Assembly: GCA_016802295.1 (NCBI GenBank) | Contig: JAESIW010000162.1 | Location: forward strand, 103,802-167,801 | Direction: 5' to 3' | DNA length: 64,000 nucleotides | Origin: Brachionus rotundiformis | Lineage: Eukaryota > Rotifera > Eurotatoria > Ploima > Brachionidae | Shown here: positions 33,530 through 44,029 of the stretch, in pieces | How the letters are laid out: every line of letters begins with the position of its first letter | Numbering within the stretch: position 1 is the stretch's first letter | Notes under the pieces: model-generated | Told to the model about the DNA's origin: nothing | Database searches by the model: none | Seen by the model: the letters and a program-made list of their open reading frames with translations, nothing else | Position numbers and translations under genes: made by a program

Positions 33530-35155
33530 CCTATTTTACCTTTTTATTTTTCTTCTATATTGTTTCTTTTATCTATTAATAAATTGTTTTTGTTTACTTT
33601 TGCAGCCTTATTTAATCAGTATTTGTGAAATGATGGTTGATTTAGAAAAAAAATCTTATTGTAATTAGTAATTATTATTTCTTTTCGTTTTCTTTTTTTT
33701 AAATATTGATTCAGATTAACTTTTTGCTTTTGTTTTGTCAATTAATAATTAATTAAATTGTACAATCTCAAAAAAAATATTACTAATTAAATAAATAAAT
33801 TTTAAACATGCGTGTTAATATCTTAATTATGCATTAGTTAAATTAATGAGACAGTGAAAAAATATATTGGAGCTATCCATGGCATCCAACATCAACATTA
33901 TTTGGTTGCTTATAAAATGAGATAGTTTTTAGATTTTCCAATTACCCAATTCCTCTACAGGTAACATGTTACTATGATCTACGATGCTACGAAAATCAAC
34001 AACTTATCAAGTTATTATCTTTATGTTTTAATTAAATTTTTAAGCCCTATTTAAGGTCTAAGATTCGTTTTAATACAAAAAATGTATAGAGTATAACAAA
34101 AATTCTCTATATTTTGATTAATTAAAATTAACTAAAATAAAATATCTCTAAAAAAATACTGCAACATAAGGCAGCATACTTTGTTGCATCTTTTTTACCA
34201 ACAATAAAGACTAAATTTTCTTTTTTTTTAGATAAAAAAAACCAATAATTAGTTTAAGTCTTGTAGATGCTTTACTTTTTGTCTTTTATCTACACCAGAA
34301 AAATTATTCTAGGTAAAAAAGATGCAACAAAGTATGTTGCACTATGTTGCAGTATTTTAATTCACAATACCTAAATAAAGTGTAAAATATATTTTAAATG
34401 AACAATTAAAGAAATGAAATAAATAATTTAATTTAAATTAAAAGCTTAGTTAGAAAAATTTAAAAATATTTTCTAATAAACTAGGTTCTGTTGTTTATAT
34501 GAATATAAAATTTATCAAAAATATTTTATAAAACTTGTTTTTTAGTCTAATTGTTTAATTAAAAAAATCAAGAAATAAAAAATAAATATAAATATATTTC
34601 ATAAACTTAAATTTAAATAACAGTTAACATAAAAAAATATATAAATTAAATAATTTGCATCTAGCTAGCCTAACTTAGGCTCAGGGTTAGCAGCCATTGC
34701 ACATTTATCTCTAAAAACAATAATTTCATCTCTAAGTATTAAAATTTATTAAAAAATATATTTTGTTTATGTTGGTTGAGTCTAAGAAATTGCTTACAAA
34801 TTTTTATTTCAATAAATTGTTTATTTAAAAAGAAGAAAAAAATTAGAAAACTTTTCATTTATCTAAATTAAAACAATTAAGAAAAAAAAAATTTTAATAA
34901 GTTTAATTCTTTTTTGAGATAATAATTTATAAAGAAAAAATAAAGTGAAAAGATAATTATTTATTTCAAATAGAAATTCGAAGAATTTTAATAATTTTAC
35001 ACAAAATCATCTGATCAAGATTTATCTAATAAAGAAAGGTTCAGAAATAGTGCTAAGTCAAAGATAAATAAGAATACTTGAAAACATACAACATAAAAAA
35101 AATCAAAATTATTAAAACTAATTTATCTAAAAAGAAGATAAGGCACCGGCATTTT
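33530..35155. other. Convergent intergenic region RBPJ/NUP153
   Basis: 1.6 kb between the 3' ends of RBPJ and NUP153. It contains a foldback repeat at 34154-34358 and otherwise AT-rich DNA without a recognisable gene. Confidence 0.5.
34154..34358. repeat. Foldback inverted repeat, about 47-bp arms
   Basis: Arms 34154-34200 and 34312-34358 are inverted copies with few mismatches. They share AAATACTGCAACATA, CATACTTTGTTGCATC and TTTTTTACC. The central 111 bp contains TTTAGATAAAAA and TTTTATCTAC, extending the pairing weakly. No target duplication or coding capacity was seen, so it is MITE-like. Confidence 0.6.
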
Positions 35156-38128
35156 CTATTTTTTCAAGCGTCTTGTTGGTTTTTTGATTGGCCGTGTTGA
35201 CGGAGTTGCTTGAGCACTCAGCACTTGCGATAGACTTGGCGAGTCAACATTATTTTGTTGATTAACGCCGCCAAATGTGAAAGGAGTGCTCGTTGGTGTG
35301 CTTGGTACAGCATTGCCAAATGTGGGTTTTGTGGACGACGGCGTTGAGCACGAACCGAACGGGTTCGAGTTCGAGCCGCCGAAATTAAAATTAGAGGTTG
35401 GGTTGCCAAAGTTGAAAGGCTTTGGTGTTTCTAATGGCTTTTGGTTTTCATTTTGTCCACCAAAAACAAATGCATTTGTTTGTTCGCTCTTTTTATTTTC
35501 TGCTGTAGAGCCAAATAAAGTTGTTGTAGGTTTTGTTGGTTCGTTGTTGCCAAATGAAAATGCTGGCTTGGACTCATTGGTAGATGAGCCAAATAGTGAA
35601 TTAGCTGGCTTGGAGTCAGTTGAAGATGAGCCAAATAAAGAAGTGGCTGGCTTGGACTCATTGGTAGATGAGCCAAATAGTGAATTAGCTGGCTTGGCTG
35701 GTTCACTGGTGCCAAAATTGAATGCTGGCTTGGATTCAGTTGAAGATGAGCCAAATGGATTGGCTGCTGGTTTTGGTGTGTCATTAGAACTGAATGAAAA
35801 TGGACTATTTGTTTTTGGAGTTTCGGCAGTATTGCCAAAAGAAAATGCTTGTTTGGCTTGCTGATTTTGAGCTGAGTCATTGGTGGCACCGAATAGAACA
35901 GGCTTTGGAGCTTGACTAGCAGTAGAGGCAAAAGTTAAAGATGGTTTAGCTGGCTCACTAGATCCGAATGAAAATGCTGGCTTTTGCTCAGTTGACGATG
36001 TGCCAAACAGATTGGTTGATGTGTTAGATGTTTGAGTTGAATTGCCAAACGAAAAGCTTGTCTTTGGCTCGTTTGACGATGTGCCAAATGAAACAGTGGC
36101 CGGTTTGGATGGTTCACTAGAAGGAAAAGAAAATGATGGTTGTGTTTCAGCAGAACTCGAGCCAAAAAGACAACTGGTCGGCTTGGCTGGTTCAGCCGAA
36201 AATAGTGAACTCTTAGTCTGCTGATTGGATTCAAAAGAAAACAAGCTGTTTGTCTTAGGTGTTGGTGTCTCTGTGTTACCAAAAGAAAATGTTGACTTAT
36301 TTTGCTCATTTTGTCCAGACTCAGTCAACTTAGTTGGTTGAGAGTTGACAAAAGATGGCACAGAGAGAGATTTTGGTTCATTAGACATTGACGCTGGCTC
36401 GAGTGGTGCCGGTTTAGCAGGTTCAGCAGAGTTTTGTTTGTCTCCTTGACCAAACGAGAATAGATTACTTTCATTACTCAACTGGTCGTTTGTTTTGTCT
36501 TTGGTAGCTGGGTTGTTTGCTTCACTATTAGTTAAACTAAAACCAGCTTTAGTTTCACCAATAGAAAAGCTGCTGGTGAACGAAATTGGCTTGGACACAT
36601 CACTAGACTTTAATCCAAAGGATATGTTTGTGTTGACTGGTATTGGTGGATTGTTGATGGAACCAGCTGCTGCGACCAATTCACAAAATTTTGTCTTTGC
36701 TGGCTCAGAACTAGCAGTGGTTGTGGCACGTCCACTTGCACAACAAACACAAACCTCCTGATCGGCTTGATTGGACACCAAACACACCTGACACGTCCAT
36801 TTTTTGTCTTGTTTGCTTTGAGGCTCTTCTCTGGCACTTGAGCAACAAACACAAGAATTTTTATCAGCATCATTGCTTACCAAACACACCGAACAAGTCC
36901 ATTTGTTCATTTGTTTGGAACTATCATAGAAATTGGACGGCTTGGTCGGTGTTACCAAATTGGTTGCTTTGTTTTGAACAAGATTGCTCTTGTTCAATGT
37001 TATTGGCGTGGCTGGTTGCTGCTTCGATTGTTGTTGTTGTTGTTGCTGCTGTTGTTGTTGTTCACTCTTTTCCTTATTACATTTGCACATACATTCCTTG
37101 GTCTCTGGTTGGTCTTGTTTCAACTTTTTGACCACAGTTTGCTCAAATTCATTCTCTTCATTGCTTGTGTTCAATTTTTTGACTCGTTTGAGCTGAACAC
37201 TTTGGTGCATTTGGTCCTTTTTTATTTGCTTCGAGCTTCTGCAATTCATGCACACTATTTTCAAGCTATCATTGGCAAAGCTGCAATAGGAACAAGTCCA
37301 TGACTTTAAATAACTTGAGTTTGTTTGATTGTGTATTGTCTTGAGAGTGGTGTTGGCGTTGGGCTGTTTGATGGCAACTTTTTGATTTTGTTTCTGCGAG
37401 CCGCAAATCGAGCAAACCTTGACGTCCATTTGATGCTTGCTCAAGCAGATCATGCACGTCCATTTGGCACTTGTTGTGTTCGCTTTGGCCGAAGGCTTAG
37501 ACTTGCACAAAAACGAATCACTGGTCATGTTGGACGTGCTTGACAAAGTGGACACTACAGACGAGCTGGACGAACTTGAGTTCGGAGCTGAGTATGTGTC
37601 CATGTTTTTGGATATAATCTTTTCTATTTTTTGGTTGAGGGCAGTCGAGTTTTGGTCACAATCGCTGGTTGAGAAAAGCTTTATTTTGAAGTCGGACTGA
37701 GTCTTGGGGTTCTTGGGCTTGATCGAGCTCAAGTCGATGTGTTTGGTGTTTTTTGGCCGGACAAAGATAGACTTGAAAGTGCTGGATATGGAAGAGAGCC
37801 GGGCCAGAATGGCTGTTTGATGGTAGTTCGAGTTTGAAGATGTTTCTGCATTCTTGTCGTTTGGCTTGTCCGGTTTGGACAGGGTGTAGGGCTTGGCTCG
37901 GTTCGAGTTTAGCTTGTTGGTCAGCTTGCCAGTGGTGGCTTTGGCGTGACTAGACTCTAAAGGTTCGATGAACTCGAACAGAGACGCCTGAGGATTCAGC
38001 TTGAGGATAAAATCTTTGGTTTTTTCGAATTGGTTTTCGAAGAGGCTCACTGGTCGCGATAAGCTGAACAGATTGGAAAATGTGCTGTTGGATGAGTTAT
38101 CTGATTTTGTCTCGGTTAGATTTACCAT
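35156..38128 (-). CDS. NUP153: Nucleoporin NUP153-like (RanBP2-type zinc fingers plus FG repeats)
   Basis: Nuclear-basket nucleoporin for transport-receptor and Ran binding. Single exon, 990 aa (human NUP153 1475). The N-terminal part has a LSSISSTFKSIFVRP stretch and a poly-Ser run. Four RanBP2-type zinc fingers of form W-x-C-x2-C-x(n)-N/D-x(n)-C-x2-C lie at about residues 223-244 (KWTCMICLSKHQ), 277-298 (SWTCSYCSFAND), 410-431 (KWTCSVCLVSND) and 444-465 (KWTCQVCLVSNQ). A poly-Gln run lies near residue 360. Residues from about 510 to 960 are a long FG/FxFG region (SFGN, LFGSSS, FSFGN). The C-terminus ends in a basic KKPTRRLKK, like the importin-binding tail of NUP153. Symbol by architecture; the N-terminal anchoring region is not clearly alignable. 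Confidence 0.85.
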   Translation of the reverse strand: MVNLTETKSDNSSNSTFSNLFSLSRPVSLFENQFEKTKDFILKLNPQASLFEFIEPLESSHAKATTGKLTNKLNSNRAKPYTLSKPDKPNDKNAETSSNSNYHQTAILARLSSISSTFKSIFVRPKNTKHIDLSSIKPKNPKTQSDFKIKLFSTSDCDQNSTALNQKIEKIISKNMDTYSAPNSSSSSSSVVSTLSSTSNMTSDSFLCKSKPSAKANTTSAKWTCMICLSKHQMDVKVCSICGSQKQNQKVAIKQPNANTTLKTIHNQTNSSYLKSWTCSYCSFANDSLKIVCMNCRSSKQIKKDQMHQSVQLKRVKKLNTSNEENEFEQTVVKKLKQDQPETKECMCKCNKEKSEQQQQQQQQQQQSKQQPATPITLNKSNLVQNKATNLVTPTKPSNFYDSSKQMNKWTCSVCLVSNDADKNSCVCCSSAREEPQSKQDKKWTCQVCLVSNQADQEVCVCCASGRATTTASSEPAKTKFCELVAAAGSINNPPIPVNTNISFGLKSSDVSKPISFTSSFSIGETKAGFSLTNSEANNPATKDKTNDQLSNESNLFSFGQGDKQNSAEPAKPAPLEPASMSNEPKSLSVPSFVNSQPTKLTESGQNEQNKSTFSFGNTETPTPKTNSLFSFESNQQTKSSLFSAEPAKPTSCLFGSSSAETQPSFSFPSSEPSKPATVSFGTSSNEPKTSFSFGNSTQTSNTSTNLFGTSSTEQKPAFSFGSSEPAKPSLTFASTASQAPKPVLFGATNDSAQNQQAKQAFSFGNTAETPKTNSPFSFSSNDTPKPAANPFGSSSTESKPAFNFGTSEPAKPANSLFGSSTNESKPATSLFGSSSTDSKPANSLFGSSTNESKPAFSFGNNEPTKPTTTLFGSTAENKKSEQTNAFVFGGQNENQKPLETPKPFNFGNPTSNFNFGGSNSNPFGSCSTPSSTKPTFGNAVPSTPTSTPFTFGGVNQQNNVDSPSLSQVLSAQATPSTRPIKKPTRRLKK

Positions 38129-39066
38129 TTCTTAATAAAAAAAAAACTTTCTCTCTTAATTATAGTCGTGCTTAAGTTGCCTCAAATAATAAATTATAAT
38201 CATATTTATAGATATGTAATTAGCCAAAATATTGAAATTTGCCAACTATTGACCAAACAATTGTCTTAGTATTTTTATTATAATTATAAACACTTAAAAG
38301 GTGTAAAAATCAAAACCAATGCAAAAAAATTAGAGTTCATTGATAAAAGTTCATTTGTTTATTGCTTTAATTAAAAAAAATTCAAAAATTTTTAAGTTAA
38401 TTGATCGTTATTTATCTATTACTGTTGGTTGATAAATTTTTTTTCAAAAAAAAAATTTTAACTTTATTATTAAAAAGCTGATCACTAGCTTTAAAAAAAA
38501 AATTATAATAATAATAATAATAATATAAGTTACAACAAGCTAGCAAGCTAGACTTGCGAAGAAAGAAACAGTAGGGATCCCATCTATGGTAACTGTGGTT
38601 TGTACATTATGTTCAGAGCACAGTCACTACCAGCTAAATATATATTTTAAATTTAAAAAAATAAAAATAAATATGAAAAATTTTTGAATTTTTAATTTAA
38701 ATTTTTTACAAATAATAATCAATTAAAAAAAATGATCTATGACTAGAGAATATGTAAAATTCAATTTAATAAGGCTTAATTTTAATCAGATGCTGATAAT
38801 CAACTCAAGTTTGGTACTATACGGTTTTGGTTAAATTTTTTATATTATATTACAGTAATTAGTTAAATAGATATAATTTTCTATCTATTTTGTTGATTAC
38901 CTTTTTTGATAAATAAAAATTTAAAAAAAACCAAAGTCTAAAAATAAAGTTTAATTTGATTTTAAGAGAAGACAAATAAAATCTCAATTTATAAAACTTT
39001 ATATTAATTTTATTTAAATACTCTTCACATGTTAATAGTAATTAATAAGAAATTGAAAAAAAGGCG
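38129..39066. other. Divergent intergenic region NUP153/NOP9
   Basis: 938 bp carrying the 5' regions of two divergently transcribed genes. It contains an AAT/ATA microsatellite (about 38503-38524) and no other recognisable feature. Confidence 0.45.
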
Positions 39067-41150
39067 ATGGGCCGCAAAAATGATACCAAAAACGAAGACA
39101 ATGACCAAAAGACTCCTAAAGTAGACACACGTTACTATGACGAGTTGTTCAAAAAAATTAAAGACCAAGAGTCTGACGAGTTTAAGGACTCTGAATCTTT
39201 GGAAGCTTTGTACTCGACCATTCTTGACCAAATAAGCGAAGATGATAGTGAGCTGAAAAAATGTCTATACAGCTATCATATAGATTATTTCTTGTACAAA
39301 AGTAGTTTAGAAAATTTTGCCAAATTTTTTACCATCTTGACAAATAATAGTGAGCGTTTGGAACAACTTTTGGCAGACTCGCGGGTTTCAAGAGGATACG
39401 AAGCATGTCTTTTGCTGATCGGAGACAAAGCCAAGGTCTCAGATAAGCCTAGCGAACATAGTGAAGCTTTAAAAAATTGTATGATCAATTTAGGCGAGTA
39501 TTTTGTATCCAATTTTGAACATATAATTGAAAGTCATAATGGTATATTTAGCTTGAGAGCTTTCCTAAGGGTTGTTGGTAATCAAGATATATTAGAAGTT
39601 ATTCCGAATGAAAAAAATCAAAATAAAAAGAAAAACAAGAACAATCAAGAATTTAGCATAAAAAATGTCTGTGTTAAAAGTGTACCAAATAATTGGAATA
39701 TTGAAGTTTATATAAAAAAATTGTCCAAGTTTGTAAAAGATATGAACTTGCTAGAAATTGGTCTTGATGCTGAGTTGTCGCCATTTATTAGTCTTTTATT
39801 AAGAAAAATTTCCACCAATTATCCTGACAAATGTTGTGCATTAATTGAAAAAATTCACAAGCAATTTGCCAAAAAGCCCAATTCTTTCAATTCAATGATC
39901 CAAGATGCCAAAGGATCGCGTTTCATTGAATCATTTTTACTTGTTAGTCCAGTCCATGTTCTAACTTTATACCTGCAAGAGAATATATTGCCAAATATTG
40001 TCACATATTCTAAGCACATTTATGCAAATTATCCAATACAAACTTTAATTAAATTTCGAATGGAAAACGAACAAGCTGTAAGTTGGTTAATTTGGTAAAA
40101 AATTTCAATAAATTAATTAATATTCAAAAAAGCTTGCTGAGTTGTTTGATTCACTTGTTGACAATTTGCCATCGATAATTGATCTTAACACTGATCTAAT
40201 TTATAAAAATTATTTAATTGTAGAACTAATAGAAGTTTGTAAAAAAAATTCAAGTTTAAATTTTAAAAAATTGATTCAGGTTAATTTTTGTCTATTATAG
40301 ATAATAATTTTAAAAGAAGATCTAATTAAATTTTTTTAAAGACTTTATTGGAATACTTTGGAATTGGTGCCGAAGAAAATCAAATTCACTTTATACGAGC
40401 TCTTCTCGTATACCAAAAGTTAGATGACATTCAAAAAGAATCTCCAATAGATCAGGTATAATTAAATTGGTCAAAATTCAAATTTCAACTTTAAATTTTT
40501 ATATATTTAATTAAAAAAAGAGCTTGTATGTGCTGGACTTGAAGCCTATAGCCTCTACAATAGCAATTAAATTGATCGAGATGAATGAAAAAACTATCAA
40601 TAAAAGTTTCAATAGTCTGAGCTCGAACGAATTGGAGCATTTGGCAACTAATTCGGTCGGGTCTCATTTTATCCAGCAAGTTTTAAATCTATGCCAATCT
40701 AAAGATAGAAATGTCTGGATTCAAAACTTATTTGATAAATTAAAAGTGTGTTTTAATTAATTATTTTTTTTTAATTTGAATTATTTAAATTTAAGGGTCG
40801 GTATGTGAATATTAGCAAGAATAAAAGTGGAAGTTTTGTCATGGAAACCCTTTGGTCGATTGGCACACTAAAGCAAAGGCTAATGGTTGTCGATGAGCTT
40901 AAAATATGCGAACAACAATTGAAAAGTGATCAGTGAGGATTTTAATTTTTGAAACGAATTTTTAAAACTCTAAATTGGAATTAAAAGATATGCCAAATTT
41001 TTGGTGAATAAAATAGGGCTTAATTTATACAAGCGTAAACCGGAAGAATGGAAACAAATTCAAACAAATGAATTGAAGAAAAAGAGACTTTTTTCAGATA
41101 TACTTTCAAATTCTAATGAAAGTAGTAATCAAAAAAAAATTAAGAAATAA
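39067..41150 (+). CDS. NOP9: Nucleolar pumilio-type RNA-binding protein NOP9
   Basis: Pumilio-repeat factor needed for 18S rRNA maturation in the small-subunit processome (family knowledge). Six exons: 39067-40077, 40133-40279, 40342-40455, 40521-40745, 40796-40932 and 40988-41150, 1797 nt, 598 aa (human NOP9 636). A basic start (MGRKNDTKNEDNDQK) is followed by divergent PUF repeats: DSRVSRGYEACLLLI, IESHNGIFSLRAFLRVVG, DAKGSRFIESFLLV, YANYPIQTLIKF, TNSVGSHFIQQVLNL and SKNKSGSFVMETLWSI. The C-terminal YAKFLVNKIGLNLYKRKPEE, then WKQIQ, is the strongest NOP9 mark, and the end is Lys-rich (KKIKK). Sequence divergence is high, so assignment rests on repeat pattern and C-terminus. All introns are about 50-65 nt. 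Confidence 0.8.
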
Positions 41151-41470
41151 AATATCTTTAGATTCTATTTAATTTTTTAATTTATCTAATTGTCAAATTA
41201 TTCTAATTAATTATTTTTAACTTTAAGTCATTTAAAAACTAAAGAACTAAAAAATTCTTTATTCAATCAAGGATGCATTTAATCTAAAATAAACTAATAA
41301 TAAGGTAAATACTGTAGGCAATATACTAGATTAATATTTTAATTAAATTTTTTTATATATAATTAACAAATAAATGGGTTTTAACAAAAAAAGTAATAAT
41401 AATACTGAATGAAAATATTTTTTATTTTAAAGATTTCAAAGATTAATTTAGGTCTTAAAGTAAAAAAATT

Positions 41471-41542
41471 GGAGATGCCGGGTATCGATCCCGGTACCTC
41501 TCGCATGCTAAGCGAGCGCTCTACCATTTGAGCTACATCCCC
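41471..41542 (-). tRNA. tRNA-Ala (AGC), copy 1
   Basis: 72-nt cloverleaf with no intron: acceptor GGGGATG/CATCTCC, D arm AGCTC...GAGC, anticodon loop CTTAGCATG with AGC, and T arm around GGGATCGATACCC. The acceptor contains the G3:U70 wobble pair that defines alanine identity. A T run follows on the transcribed strand (41462-41468). It is identical to the copies at 54753 and 54933. Confidence 0.96.
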
Positions 41543-41987
41543 TTATAAATTTTATTTTAACAAAATAATTATTTTATTTTTATATTGATATGGAAAAGTT
41601 TTCTAAGAAGCTTGTTTTTAATATTTTACCATAAAGTTTATTTTAATAATAACTGAGCAAATAACTTTTCAACAAACAAACTTAATTTAAATTTTACTTA
41701 CTCAAATTAATTTAAACCAATTTATGAAGATTTCCAAGGCATTTTTAGACTTTCTTGACTTCCGAAAAAATAATATTTCATACGATTTAAGATAAAATAA
41801 ATTTAATAAACCAAAAATGTAATTAAAATTTAAATTTTTGTAAGTTAAACTAAAAACTAATTTGCATAGGGGAGATTTTATTTAATTTATAATTTCCTAA
41901 GAGGTAAATTTGCGGAAATTGTTGATTAAGGGGACATCTTGCATGCTTAGGTATAAATAATTTTGCCAATTTAAATGTTTTTTAGCA
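41543..41987. other. Intergenic DNA between tRNA-Ala and the PAN-galectin gene
   Basis: 445 bp, AT-rich. Contains a TATA-like sequence near the right end (41952-41959) and no gene. The 320 bp on the other side of the tRNA (41151-41470) are equally featureless. Confidence 0.45.
41952..41959 (+). promoter_or_regulatory. TATA-box candidate upstream of the PAN-galectin gene
   Basis: GTATAAATAA context 36 bp before the ATG at 41988. The spacing would leave a very short 5' UTR, so support is weak. Confidence 0.3.
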
Positions 41988-42951
41988 ATGGAAAAAATTC
42001 GAAATTTTTTTATATTTATTTCTTTGTTAATTTTTTACCATGAAAATAATGGACTTAAAATAAATCCAATAATTTGGAATAACAAAACCTATTTATCTAA
42101 CACTGACTTAATCCAGTCAATCAATTCAAAACGACTTATTTGTATTAATCAATGTTGGAAAGATGCAAATTGTTTCTATGTGGTGGTCAAATTATCAAAG
42201 CCTTTTGATTTTTGCCAGTTTTACAATTTTAATCTTATTTCAACCAAAGACTTTTCGGACCTAGTTAATTCAAACATTTATTTTAAAAGTAACATTTTAG
42301 CAAATTATTGAAAAATAAACAATTGTTAATATTTACAATAGAACCAGTGTTGCATTTATCTACTGATTGTGTAATTAAAATTAAAATTAGTTTTTATTTT
42401 TTTACCTATCTATATTATTAGACAAGAGATACATTCAAATTAAAATTACCGGTCGGTTTAGGAAAAACTTTCAAATTTAAAGCAATCAATGACGCTAATA
42501 AGTAATTTTCAAAATTAGAATTTATTTTAAATTGATAAAAATTCATATTTTTTAAATCATTATTTATAGCACAAGATTTAATTTAGCTAATGGTACCACA
42601 AATGAAGAAGGAATTTTATTTCATACGAGATTTAAAATGAATGAAAATGCATTAGATATGGCTACTTATAATATGTTTGATTGGCATATAGAAATAATCT
42701 CTGGTTTAAATTTGACCTCTTTGGTAAACTATGAATATATGATTTCTATCTATCAAAATTACTTTAAAGTATTAAATAAAATATTAAAAGAAATTTTAAT
42801 TAAAAAATTGTTTAAGTTGTTTGTTAATGGTCAAGTAATAGCTAATTATACACATAAATATCCTTTTGATCAAATAAAATATGTTTTTGTAGACAAAGAA
42901 TCTCCCAATAGTTTGGTATCATTTGAAGAAACTCACACCATTTTTCTTTAA
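41988..42951 (+). CDS. Secreted PAN/apple-like plus galectin-like domain protein
   Basis: Four exons (41988-42288, 42342-42370, 42422-42501, 42570-42951) give 263 aa; exon 2 is only 29 nt but keeps frame on both sides. Residues 1-22 look like a signal peptide (FFIFISLLIFYHENNG). A Cys-containing module follows (RLICINQCWKDANCFYVVV, then FDFCQFYNF), resembling a PAN/apple domain. The C-terminal part fits a galectin fold: TFKLKLPVGLGKTFKFKAIN, TRFNLANG, GILFHTRFKM, FDWHIEIIS, FKLFVNGQVIANYTHKYPFD, ending in LVSFEETHTIFL. The galectin sugar-binding signature (HxNPR...VxN...WxxE) is only partly kept: the His and Trp are recognisable, but the Asn-Pro-Arg part is changed, so beta-galactoside binding is doubtful. 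Domain names are from pattern, not a search. Confidence 0.62.
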
Positions 42952-43236
42952 ATTAAAACTTAATAATTTTTAGTTTATTTTAGTCAGTTGTATTAGTTTA
43001 TTTTGCAAAAATTCTTTTAAAAAAATGGTTTATTTCTATTTTTTAAGACCAAAATTGGAAAACATTTAAAATTTGTATTTCAGTATAAGTTTATTTAAAC
43101 CATGATACTGATTTTTATGGGAAAAACCCGAATATATTGCTTTACTTAATAAACTGCAGCAATTTGATCTAATTTTTTTAATTGTTTATTTAAAATTTAC
43201 AATTTTTATACAATTATTAAAAGTAAATTATTTAAA

Positions 43237-43647
43237 ATGGGTTTGTTTGATTCAATTGGTGATTCAATCAATAATGGTTTATTTTAGTTAAATTTATTTT
43301 ACAGTATTTTGAAATTTTGCTTAGCCATCGGCATTAGTAAGGACTTGGGAAAATTGAGTGGACAAGTACTTGGAGGAATAGTTGGTGAAACTGTTGGTAT
43401 AACCACAGGAGTTGTCACTGGTGTTGCTGCAGGTATTGTTGGTGGAGTCGATGCTGGATTAAAAGTTGGCAAGGATACGAAAGAAAATGTAGGGAAAGTA
43501 GCTGGGGCAGTTGCAGGAGGTGCTGTTGGTGGTATAATTGGCGCCCCAGCAGGCCTCATTGGAGGCGGAATTTTGGGAATAGTGCCAGGTTTGGTCAATG
43601 GTGCCAAAGAAGGAGCTCAAGCAGGCTCAGATCAAGGCAGTAAATAG
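43237..43647 (+). CDS. Small glycine-zipper protein
   Basis: Two exons, 43237-43276 and 43325-43647, 120 aa. The junction turns MGLFDSIGDSINN into ...NNAIGISKDLGK; the intron is 48 nt. The body is a strict tetrapeptide pattern with Gly at every fourth place (GIVG ETVG ITTG VVTG VAAG IVGG VDAG LKVG), then a charged KDTKENVGK break, then a second Gly/Ala/Ile run (AGAVAGGAVGGIIGAPAG and on). The C-terminus is hydrophilic (AKEGAQAGSDQGSK). Such xxxG patterns let helices pack closely in membranes (glycine zippers). There is no signal peptide. I do not recognise an orthologue and the function is unknown. The opposite strand is also open, but its Pro-rich translation is a shadow. Confidence 0.65.
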
Positions 43648-44029
43648 TTAAAAATTAGATATTTGATTTAATAAAGATTTCAAATGATTAATTATTAATT
43701 TTATTAATTCCTGATTAATTTTTTAAATTATTAAATTATAAAGAATAGTTTATTTTTTTACAATTATTTACACGTATTGAGTGTTACTCAATTAAGTGCA
43801 CTATAAATACACATCACCAAAACTGCACTATTATGACTAATTTTAAATCATAAGATTTATACACACAGAAAAAAAAACTAAATAATTTTTTTCTTTTTTT
43901 TTTTTTTAAATTATAATTAGCAAAAAATAATAATTTATTTGAATACTTGTCTAAAATAAAATAATTTTTTGAAAGATTTAAATAATGAGATATTAATTGA
44001 CACAAAAGTTAGATAGACAAAGAATCAAA
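43648..44029. other. Intergenic DNA upstream of MON2
   Basis: 382 bp, AT-rich. CTATAAATACAC at about 43801 is a possible TATA box for MON2, some 225 bp before its ATG. Nothing else was seen. Confidence 0.35.

Noticed and set aside
35277..35864. 195-codon open frame antisense to NUP153 FG repeats
   Set aside because: Its repetitive GLDSLVDEPN-type translation is produced by the repeat on the other strand; there is no independent support.
35400..36300. Tandem-repeat block that might suggest a satellite or CRISPR-like array
   Set aside because: The repeats are codon-level FG-repeat units of NUP153 with variable spacing and sequence, in frame with the gene.
38503..38524. AAT/ATA microsatellite
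   Set aside because: An ordinary short simple repeat, expected in AT-rich DNA.
43299..43607. Proline-rich open frame opposite the glycine-zipper gene
   Set aside because: GGN codons read as NCC (Pro/Ala/Thr) on the other strand; the plus strand has the start, intron and hydrophobic pattern.
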